Source: Bacillus alkalisoli (lineage in GTDB: Bacteria; Bacillota; Bacilli; Bacillales; Bacillaceae_I). From it: 61,628 nt of DNA. This document shows positions 55,320 to 61,628 of the stretch, piece by piece. The notes below the pieces were generated by a model. That model was given only the letters and a program-made list of their open reading frames with translations, made no database searches and was not told where the DNA came from. Each line of letters opens with the position of its first letter. Position 1 is the stretch's first letter. A program made the translations under genes and the position numbers. The DNA lies in assembly GCF_002797415.1 (NCBI RefSeq), contig NZ_NISO01000006.1, positions 1-61,628 on the forward strand, given 5' to 3'.

Positions 55320-57758
55320 TTATTTAACTTTTTCTACAGGGCGGACAATAAATTCGTTTTCAACGACATCTAAAACTATTTTTTGTCCTTTTTCAATTGT
55401 TCCTTTTAATAGCTCTTCTGAAAGCTTATCTTCAATATGCTTTTGAATAGCACGGCGTAGTGGTCTTGCCCCGTACTCTGGGTCATAACCCTCTTCAGAG
55501 ATTTTATCTTTAGCTGCTTCCGTTAATTCCAACTCAATATCTTGTTCTTTTAAACGTTTTGTTAGTTGATCAGCAAGTAATGTAACAATCTCTTTTAAGT
55601 GTGGCTTCTCTAAAGAATGGAACACAATCATTTCATCGATACGGTTTAGGAATTCTGGACGGAACGCTTTTTTCAGCTCATCCATCACTTTTCCTTTCAT
55701 ATCTTTATAATTTTGGTTTTCATCTTGTACGTTAAAACCAACATACTTATTACGTTTAAGAGCTTCTGCTCCCACATTGGACGTCATAATTAAAATAGTG
55801 TTTCGGAAATCTACTGTTCTACCTTTAGAATCTGTAAGTCTGCCGTCTTCTAGTACTTGTAGTAAAATGTTGAACACATCAGGATGTGCTTTTTCAATTT
55901 CATCTAATAAGACAACAGAGTAAGGCTTACGGCGAACTTTTTCTGTTAATTGTCCACCCTCATCATAACCTACATACCCTGGAGGAGAACCCACTAAACG
56001 CGATGTAGAATGTTTCTCCATAAATTCAGACATATCAATACGAATCATAGAATCTTCATCACCGAACATAGACTCTGCTAAAGCTCTTGCAAGCTCTGTT
56101 TTACCTACCCCTGTAGGCCCAAGGAAAATAAAGGAGCCGATAGGACGCTTCGGGTCTTTTAAACCAGCACGTGCACGGCGAACAGCTTTTGAGACAGCTT
56201 TTACTGCTTCATCTTGACCAATAACACGTGCATGCAACAATTCCTCCATGTTAAGAAGCTTATCTGTTTCTGTTTGTGCTAATTTGGATACTGGAATTCC
56301 AGTCCAGCTAGCAACAACTAAAGCAATATCTTCTACAGTTACTTCATTATTTTCTTGTCCTTGCTTTTCTTTCCACTGCTTCTTCGTTTCTTCTAACTTT
56401 TCGCGTAAACGCTGCTCTGAATCACGTAAAGAAGCTGCTTTTTCAAATTCTTGGCTTTGGACCGCTGCATCTTTTTCATTTCTCACTGTTTCAAGCTTTA
56501 TTTCTAACTCCTTTAAATTTGGAGGAGTTGTAAAAGAACGTAAACGAACTTTAGATCCTGCTTCATCAATTAAGTCAATTGCTTTATCAGGTAAAAATCG
56601 GTCAGAAATATAACGGTCAGAAAGTTTCACTGCCTGATCAATCGCTTCATCCGTAATGGAAACTCTGTGATGCGCTTCATAGCGATCTCGTAATCCAGTT
56701 AAAATTTGAATCGATTCTTCAATTGTTGGCTCATCCACTCTAATTGGTTGGAATCGACGCTCTAGTGCTGCATCTTTTTCAATATATTTACGGTATTCAT
56801 CTAACGTTGTTGCACCGATACATTGTAATTCTCCACGAGCTAAAGACGGCTTCAAAATATTCGATGCGTCAATTGCTCCTTCTGCACCACCAGCGCCAAT
56901 TAACGTATGCAACTCATCAATGAATAAAATGATATTTCCTGCCTGGCGAATTTCGTCCATTACTTTCTTAAGACGATCTTCAAACTCACCACGATATTTT
57001 GTGCCAGCAACAACAGTTCCCATATCTAATGTCATGACTCTTTTATCACGTAAAATCTCTGGAACCTCATTATTTACAATCTGCTGGGCTAATCCTTCAG
57101 CGATCGCTGTTTTCCCGACTCCAGGCTCACCGATTAGTACTGGGTTGTTTTTTGTTCTTCTACTTAATACTTCAATCACTCGCTGAATTTCTTTACTTCT
57201 ACCGATAACAGGGTCTAAACTACCTTCACGTGCTACAGCAGTTAAATCTCTCGCTAAGCTATCTAAAGTAGGAGTATTTACATTAGAAGTAGATCCACCT
57301 TGGTGTGAACTCGATGTTTCACTGCTTCCTAACAGTTGGAGTACTTGTTGACGTGCTTTGTTTAAGCTCACACCTAAATTATTTAGGACGCGTGCCGCAA
57401 CACCTTCACCTTCACGAATTAATCCAAGTAAGATATGCTCTGTTCCAACATAAGAATGACCTAACTTTCTTGCCTCATCCATTGAAAGCTCAATCACTTT
57501 CTTTGCTCTTGGTGTATAGTGAGGAATAGACTGTGTATTTTCTTGTCCGTGTCCAATTAAATTTTCTACTTCTTTTTGAATCTTTTCTGGTCCAAGTCCT
57601 AGTGCAACTAATGCTTTTGCAGCTATACCTTCCCCTTCACGAACTAAACCAAGTAAGATATGTTCTGTTCCTATATTGTTATGACTTAATCTAAGTGCTT
57701 CTTCTTGAGCAAGTGCTAATACTTTTTGTGCTCTCTCTGTAAATCTACCGAACATCAT
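55320..57758 (-). CDS. clpC: AAA+ ATPase ClpC
   Basis: An 812-aa Hsp100 unfoldase: double Clp N-domain (about 1-145), first AAA+ module (Walker [10 protein letters not shown], about 207), coiled-coil M domain with UVR-like segment (about 410-475), second AAA+ module (Walker [10 protein letters not shown], about 545). With ClpP it degrades stress-damaged and regulatory proteins, including CtsR, and reads phospho-arginine marks made by McsB. The start overlaps mcsB by 4 bp. Last gene of the ctsR operon. Confidence 0.98.
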   Translation of the reverse strand: MMFGRFTERAQKVLALAQEEALRLSHNNIGTEHILLGLVREGEGIAAKALVALGLGPEKIQKEVENLIGHGQENTQSIPHYTPRAKKVIELSMDEARKLGHSYVGTEHILLGLIREGEGVAARVLNNLGVSLNKARQQVLQLLGSSETSSSHQGGSTSNVNTPTLDSLARDLTAVAREGSLDPVIGRSKEIQRVIEVLSRRTKNNPVLIGEPGVGKTAIAEGLAQQIVNNEVPEILRDKRVMTLDMGTVVAGTKYRGEFEDRLKKVMDEIRQAGNIILFIDELHTLIGAGGAEGAIDASNILKPSLARGELQCIGATTLDEYRKYIEKDAALERRFQPIRVDEPTIEESIQILTGLRDRYEAHHRVSITDEAIDQAVKLSDRYISDRFLPDKAIDLIDEAGSKVRLRSFTTPPNLKELEIKLETVRNEKDAAVQSQEFEKAASLRDSEQRLREKLEETKKQWKEKQGQENNEVTVEDIALVVASWTGIPVSKLAQTETDKLLNMEELLHARVIGQDEAVKAVSKAVRRARAGLKDPKRPIGSFIFLGPTGVGKTELARALAESMFGDEDSMIRIDMSEFMEKHSTSRLVGSPPGYVGYDEGGQLTEKVRRKPYSVVLLDEIEKAHPDVFNILLQVLEDGRLTDSKGRTVDFRNTILIMTSNVGAEALKRNKYVGFNVQDENQNYKDMKGKVMDELKKAFRPEFLNRIDEMIVFHSLEKPHLKEIVTLLADQLTKRLKEQDIELELTEAAKDKISEEGYDPEYGARPLRRAIQKHIEDKLSEELLKGTIEKGQKIVLDVVENEFIVRPVEKVK

Positions 57759-58840
57759 ACATCATCGCCTCCAGTTTCTTTCGTTTTTTCTAATTGTAGT
57801 CTTTCTCTTATTAACGTTGCTCTTCTTATATCACGCTCATTCGGTCTTAGTGGACCGCCTGCGTATTGTTGTAAAAATCCTGGTTGGGTTACAATCATTA
57901 ATTCATTTAATATCGTTTTTGATACTTGTTTTATGAGTCCTAAGTCAATACCTAGTCGAACATCTGACAAACATTTTGCAGCTTCTTTTGTTTCAATGAT
58001 TCTACTATTTACTAGAACACCATAAGACCTAAACACTCTGTCTTCTAATTGTATGTGAGAAGTTTTAAGTAATGCTTCTCGTGCAGATCTCTCTTGCGTA
58101 ATTAATTGATTTACTACACTTAATAAGTCTTCAACAATGTCTTCTTCAGATTTTCCAAGTGTTATTTGATTAGAAATTTGAAAAATGTTTCCTAAAGCTT
58201 CGCTACCTTCCCCATAAATTCCTCTAACAACTAATCCTAACTGATTAATTGCAGGAACAATTCGATTCATTTGCTGTGTAAGAACTAATGCAGGTAAATG
58301 CATCATGACAGATGCACGTAAACCGGTACCTACATTCGTAGGACAACTTGTTAAATAACCGTATTTTTCATCAAATGCATAGTCTACCTTTTCTTCTATC
58401 GCATCATCCAACTCTTGAGCGACTATTAATGCCTCTTCTAGCTGTAAGCCAGGAAATAAGCATTGTATGCGAATATGATCTTCTTCATTTAACATGATGC
58501 TTATGCTTTCATCTTGAGAAAGCAAACATGCCCCGTATGGTGAATCTTCAGCTAGATGAGGGCTTATTAGATGTTTTTCTACAAGCACCCTTTTTTCTAC
58601 AGGTTTCAAATCACTAATCGTTACAAGCTCCAGTTCTTTAAACAAAGCTGATTCAACCATTTCTTTTGTTAGTAACTCAACAATTCCCTTTGATTCTTCG
58701 TTTGAAGCAACCGTTGGGTAATTAATATCTTCTAAGTTCCGAGCTAGACGAACTCGACTGCTTAATACGATGTCAGAAGCTGGCCCTTCATCGTTCATCC
58801 ATGAGCTCAACGCAAGGTTAAGAAACTTTTCAAGAGACAT
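57755..58840 (-). CDS. mcsB: Protein arginine kinase McsB
   Basis: A 361-aa phosphagen-kinase-like enzyme; [10 protein letters not shown] and [16 protein letters not shown] (with the catalytic-site Cys) are diagnostic, and IYGEGSEA is the substrate loop. It phosphorylates arginine in CtsR and damaged proteins, marking them for ClpCP. It needs McsA, encoded one base upstream. It overlaps clpC by 4 bp. Confidence 0.97.
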   Translation of the reverse strand: MSLEKFLNLALSSWMNDEGPASDIVLSSRVRLARNLEDINYPTVASNEESKGIVELLTKEMVESALFKELELVTISDLKPVEKRVLVEKHLISPHLAEDSPYGACLLSQDESISIMLNEEDHIRIQCLFPGLQLEEALIVAQELDDAIEEKVDYAFDEKYGYLTSCPTNVGTGLRASVMMHLPALVLTQQMNRIVPAINQLGLVVRGIYGEGSEALGNIFQISNQITLGKSEEDIVEDLLSVVNQLITQERSAREALLKTSHIQLEDRVFRSYGVLVNSRIIETKEAAKCLSDVRLGIDLGLIKQVSKTILNELMIVTQPGFLQQYAGGPLRPNERDIRRATLIRERLQLEKTKETGGDDV

Positions 58841-58841
58841 T

Positions 58842-59384
58842 TTACTCTTCCCCCTCTTTACTTAATTTCTTCTCTAACGCTCTTATACTATCGCGAACTT
58901 TGGCGGCTTGCTCAAATTCTTCCTGTTTAATTAATTCCTTTAATTCTACTTTTAAAGATTCTAGTTCTTTCTTTACATGTATGCTACCACCGATTCGCTT
59001 TGGAACTTTTCCAGCATGCTCAGCATTTCCACTGTGCAATCTTTTTACAATTGGCTCTAAACGAGTTTGGAATGCTTTATAACATTGCGAGCACCCAAAC
59101 CTTCCTACTTTTGCAAATTGGCCAAACGTCATTTTACATTTCTCACATTGAATAACTTTTTGTTCTGCAAAAGCATTTTGACTCGCTTTATTAATAAGTG
59201 GTTCTGTGTTTAGTAAGCCACCTAATAAGTTATTGATGGAAAACCCAGCATTACCAGGAAAAGAAAACATTTCCCCTTTTTCTTGCGCACATACTTCACA
59301 TAAATGCACTTCTGACTTTTCACCATTTATTATTTTTGTAAAGTGCAAGGTAGCTGGTCGTTGTTGACATTCTTGACAGATCAC
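58842..59384 (-). CDS. mcsA: McsB activator McsA
   Basis: A 180-aa zinc protein with two pairs of CxxC in the N-terminal part ([16 protein letters not shown]) and two more near the middle ([17 protein letters not shown]), and a C-terminal UVR domain ([18 protein letters not shown]). It activates McsB kinase and takes part in stress sensing. It follows ctsR by 14 bp and precedes mcsB by 1 bp. Confidence 0.96.
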   Translation of the reverse strand: MICQECQQRPATLHFTKIINGEKSEVHLCEVCAQEKGEMFSFPGNAGFSINNLLGGLLNTEPLINKASQNAFAEQKVIQCEKCKMTFGQFAKVGRFGCSQCYKAFQTRLEPIVKRLHSGNAEHAGKVPKRIGGSIHVKKELESLKVELKELIKQEEFEQAAKVRDSIRALEKKLSKEGEE

Positions 59385-59398
59385 GATACATCTCTCCC

Positions 59399-59860
59399 TT
59401 ACCGATACTTTAATGTAGTAATCATCGCATGTAACATGCGAGCACGTAATTCATCTCTTTCCGGAAGTTCTAAGTATAAGACAGAACGGTCCATTACACT
59501 TATCATAATCTTCGCTTCTCTAGAAGAAATAACTCCTTCTTCTATAAGTCGAAAAATCACATCTTCCGCACTAGATTGCGATATTCTGTTATGAACAATA
59601 GTTAAAACTTGGTCAATAAGGTGTAAGTTATCATGAGGCTTAATCTTAATGATGCGAATATAACCACCACCGCCACGTTTACTTTCCACTACGTAACCAC
59701 GCTCTAAAGTAAATCGCGTATTAATAACGTAGTTAATTTGAGAAGGTACACATTCAAACTTATCAGCAATTTCACTTCGTTTTATTTCTGCAAAATTTTC
59801 TTCATTACGTTCTACTATTTGCTTTAAATATTGTTCAATTATATCTGAAATGTTTCTCAT
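59399..59860 (-). CDS. ctsR: Heat-shock class III repressor CtsR
   Basis: A 153-aa repressor with an N-terminal winged helix-turn-helix; the wing reads ESKRGGGGYIRI, whose Gly-rich loop is the thermosensor of CtsR. It represses its own operon (ctsR-mcsA-mcsB-clpC) and usually clpP and clpE. Its operator is visible 20 bp upstream of the start. GGGGAGGGGTAGC precedes the ATG. Confidence 0.97.
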   Translation of the reverse strand: MRNISDIIEQYLKQIVERNEENFAEIKRSEIADKFECVPSQINYVINTRFTLERGYVVESKRGGGGYIRIIKIKPHDNLHLIDQVLTIVHNRISQSSAEDVIFRLIEEGVISSREAKIMISVMDRSVLYLELPERDELRARMLHAMITTLKYR

Positions 59861-59879
59861 GCTACCCCTCCCCTCTGAC

Positions 59880-59896
59880 CTTGACTATCTTTGACT
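59880..59896 (-). promoter_or_regulatory. CtsR operator
   Basis: Minus-strand AGTCAAA-GAT-AGTCAAG is the heptad direct repeat with 3-nt spacer bound by CtsR. It lies right downstream of the -10 element, so bound CtsR would block initiation. Confidence 0.92.
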
Positions 59897-59904
59897 ATAA
59901 TTAA

Positions 59905-59933
59905 AATATATATAAACTTAAAGGATTTTTCAA
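59905..59933 (-). promoter_or_regulatory. Sigma-A promoter of the ctsR operon
   Basis: Minus-strand TTGAAA (59928-59933), 17-nt spacer, TATATT (59905-59910), next to the CtsR operator. Confidence 0.85.
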
Positions 59934-60129
59934 CTATTAAGTACCTAAACAGAGTTCCACTTTTTGTTAGGAATTAAACATGAATAAGAAAAAATAATAC
60001 ATTTTTCTATGTAATTATTAAATATCAACTAATGTTTGAATTGTTGCAGGGTAATGACAAATTGATGTAGAAAAGATTAATTCATTGGGAAAAACAATGC
60101 GTGTAAAAAGAGGAATGAAAGGAACATAT

Positions 60130-61065
60130 ATGAGAAAAATACCAGAAAACTATTCAAACATGATAACTGCTATTCATAAAGAGAAAGGACGAGAATGGTT
60201 AAACAACCTCCCCTCTCTAATTTCTTATTGCGAAAAAAAGTGGAACTTTTACATACAAGAGCCTTATGAACTTTCATACAACTATGTTGCTCCAGTAATT
60301 TGCAGGGATGGAAAGAAGCTCGTATTAAAATTATCTGTACCTAATCATGAATTTGAAGATGAACTAACCGCTATTTCATTATATAAAAATAACAAAGGAA
60401 TGGTTAATTTAATAGACTGTGAAAAAGAAACTGGAATAATGCTTTTAGAGCAACTGGTACCTGGGATACCGTTATCCACCATCAAAAATGATCAAGCTAC
60501 TACTCTTCTTGCTGCCCAAGTAATGAGACAGTTATGGAAAGAAGCTCATTTGCACACACCATTAAAAACTACCCAACAAAATGAATTTTCGTTAAAGAGA
60601 ATTATTCAACAAAATCCGAATGGCATTGGTCCCTTTTCAATTGATTTGTTGTTAAATGTTTTATCTATATTTAGCCGTTTGAATTCTAGCATTCAAAAAT
60701 ATTATGTATTACACGGGGATTTGCATCATTATAATATATTATCCTGTCATGCCAGAGGATGGGTTGCGATTGACCCTAAAGGCTTAGTAGGCGAAAGAGA
60801 GTATGATGTTATACAGTTTTTATTAAATAGATTGCCAAATGATAATAAGACCCACGTTATTCAAAAACGTATAGAAATTTTTGTGGAACAATTAGATTTG
60901 AATAAAGAAAGGTTATTACTTTGGGGATATGTTCACTCGATTTTGTCTGTTTGCTGGTCAATAGAAGAAGGCGGAGACTGTAATAAGGACTTTTTCGAAG
61001 TAGTAGATATCTTTAATAGGTTATACTTGAGTGAGTTTCCAAATGGGGGTTATGGAAAACAATGA
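60130..61065 (+). CDS. APH(6)/hydroxyurea-phosphotransferase-like small-molecule kinase
   Basis: A 311-aa protein with the fold of aminoglycoside phosphotransferases. Catalytic loop HGDLHHYNIL (about 195-204, catalytic Asp197) and metal motif AIDPKGLVGEREYD (Asp215) match the APH(6) streptomycin kinase and hydroxyurea kinase family; the probable ATP Lys is in LVLKLS (about 67). Substrate cannot be read from sequence; it may be a sugar-like metabolite rather than a drug. ATG at 60130 follows GAAAGGAACATAT; 15 upstream codons are in frame. It points opposite to its neighbours, between ctsR and the rRNA operon, a sign of insertion. Confidence 0.85.
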   Translation: MRKIPENYSNMITAIHKEKGREWLNNLPSLISYCEKKWNFYIQEPYELSYNYVAPVICRDGKKLVLKLSVPNHEFEDELTAISLYKNNKGMVNLIDCEKETGIMLLEQLVPGIPLSTIKNDQATTLLAAQVMRQLWKEAHLHTPLKTTQQNEFSLKRIIQQNPNGIGPFSIDLLLNVLSIFSRLNSSIQKYYVLHGDLHHYNILSCHARGWVAIDPKGLVGEREYDVIQFLLNRLPNDNKTHVIQKRIEIFVEQLDLNKERLLLWGYVHSILSVCWSIEEGGDCNKDFFEVVDIFNRLYLSEFPNGGYGKQ

Positions 61066-61097
61066 ACTTTCTCGGTCTATCAAGTTCGTTTTCTTCT
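61064..61097 (+). terminator. Possible terminator of the kinase gene
   Basis: GAACTT (overlapping the stop codon) pairs with AAGTTC across a 12-nt loop, followed by GTTTTCTTCT. Only 6 bp of stem, so weak. Confidence 0.4.
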
Positions 61098-61133
61098 AAT
61101 TTATAACTAAGTTTCACTTCATCTTTTACATAC

Positions 61134-61162
61134 AAAAAAGCCCATCGCCTAAACGCTTAACT
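61134..61162 (-). terminator. Decayed copy of the 5S terminator
   Basis: Minus-strand GTTAAGCGTTTAGGCGATGGGC then TTTTTT aligns with the terminator after the intact 5S gene (GTTCAGCGTTTAGACGCTGGGC) but has two mismatched pairs in the stem. The shared sequence shows that it came from a duplication. Confidence 0.6.
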
Positions 61163-61164
61163 TT

Positions 61165-61290
61165 TCTTTTCTCATTGCCCTGGCAACGTCCTACTCTCAC
61201 AGGGGGACAGCCCCCAACTACCATCGCACCGAAGAGCTGAACTTCCGTGTTCGCGGTGAAACCAGATGAGCTTCGAATCTCTTCGTCTGC
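61165..61290 (-). pseudogene. Decayed 5S rRNA copy
   Basis: The 3' three quarters (about 61166-61253) match the intact 5S gene at 61508 almost base for base (GATGGTAGTTGGGGGCTGT, GAGAGTAGGACGTTGCCAGG), with a few substitutions and a one-base loss in the loop. The 5' quarter (beyond GAACACGG) is scrambled and no longer pairs with the 3' end. A functional 5S from here is unlikely. A tandem duplicate of the 5S plus terminator unit is the simplest explanation. Confidence 0.75.
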
Positions 61291-61462
61291 TTCCGTCGCT
61301 ACGTTCCTCACGTACCCTCGCAAACGTACACTCTGGTACTCACTCCGTCGCATCCTCGACCTTCTCGCTCCTCTGGTCCCGCCGAGTATCTGGTTTATAT
61401 TTTATCCTGTATTCCTACTTTATATTAGACCTTCGGTCTTTCATCCCCATTCCTCACACGAA

Positions 61463-61492
61463 CAAAAAAAGCCCAGCGTCTAAACGCTGAAC
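61463..61492 (-). terminator. Terminator after the 5S rRNA
   Basis: Minus-strand GTTCAGCGT-TTAG-ACGCTGGGC (9 bp with two G-U pairs) followed by TTTTTTTGTT, about 15 bp past the 5S 3' end. Confidence 0.88.
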
Positions 61493-61507
61493 TTTTCTTT
61501 TCTCATT

Positions 61508-61624
61508 GCCTGGCAACGTCCTACTCTCACAGGGGGACAGCCCCCAACTACCATCGGCGCTGAAGAGCTTAACTTCCGTGTTCGGTATGGGAACGGGTGT
61601 GGCCTCTTCGCCATCATTACCAGA
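61508..61624 (-). rRNA. 5S ribosomal RNA
   Basis: A complete 5S rRNA of about 117 nt. The 5' end GTCTGGTAATGATGGCG pairs with the 3' end GTTGCCAGGC through G-U tolerant pairing; the internal CCCGTTCCCATACCGAACAC and GATGGTAGTTGGGGGC blocks are universal. It ends an rRNA operon whose 16S and 23S lie beyond the right edge. The ends are placed from terminal pairing. Confidence 0.95.
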
Positions 61625-61628
61625 CATA

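Noticed and set aside
61126-61490. Several 74-78 codon frames over the 5S region on both strands
   Set aside because: They are translations of 5S rRNA, its decayed copy and the terminators; Ser/Arg-rich compositions and no ribosome sites.

Overview
The window is a stretch of the core chromosome of an endospore-forming member of the Bacillaceae (low-GC Firmicutes). The organism call rests on gene content and order, which follow Bacillus subtilis closely: spore genes (pdaB, gerD, cwlD, kbaA), the CtsR/McsAB/ClpC stress operon, sigH, rae1, disA, and zinc-ribbon (C+) forms of S14, L33 and L36. No number was computed and no database was searched. Start codons were re-chosen by eye from Shine-Dalgarno sites and family lengths, so several genes are shorter than the longest open frame.

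Layout, left to right; almost everything is on the minus strand, so transcription runs from high to low coordinates. (1) 1-740: 5' end of a 16S rRNA gene with its leader, boxA and two promoters. (2) 0.76-5.9 kb: spore and cell-wall genes (small conserved ORF, pdaB+, kbaA-, gerD+, salA-, cwlD-, ybaK-). (3) 5.9-10.3 kb: rpsI, rplM with its L13 leader, truA and the ECF transporter module ecfT-ecfA2-ecfA1. (4) 10.6-25.8 kb: the S10-spc-alpha ribosomal protein supercluster from rpsJ down to rplQ, with secY, adk, map, infA and rpoA embedded. (5) 25.8-26.4 kb: a gene-free AT-rich gap. (6) 26.5-31.3 kb: the str operon (rplGB, rpsL, rpsG, fusA, tuf). (7) 31.4-43.3 kb: rpoC, rpoB, ybxB, rplL, rplJ with L10 leader, rplA, rplK, nusG, secE, rpmG. 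(8) 43.4-50.0 kb: sigH, rae1, rlmB, mrnC, cysS, cysE with a cysteine T-box, gltX. (9) 50.0-59.9 kb: ispF, ispD, yacL, disA, radA, then clpC, mcsB, mcsA, ctsR with its CtsR operator. (10) 60.1-61.1 kb: a plus-strand APH(6)-like small-molecule kinase, the only clear accessory gene. (11) 61.1-61.6 kb: a decayed 5S copy and an intact 5S rRNA ending a second rRNA operon.

Most of the window builds and tunes the transcription and translation machinery: RNA polymerase core, sigma-H, NusG, elongation factors, most large- and small-subunit proteins visible here, two aminoacyl-tRNA synthetases and rRNA at both edges. Regulation visible in the sequence includes autogenous leader RNAs (L13, L10, probably S10), a tRNA-sensing T-box, a heat-shock repressor operator, a sigma-G spore promoter, and terminators placed between promoter and gene (nusG, possibly rpoB).

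No CRISPR array, insertion sequence, prophage or tRNA gene was seen. The least explained signals are in the gaps: a degenerate AT-rich element of about 130 bp present in three intergenic regions with matching inverted boxes, two copies of a GC-rich palindromic repeat, an attenuator-like arrangement in front of nusG, and strong hairpins between rpsG and fusA and between rpsK and rpoA.
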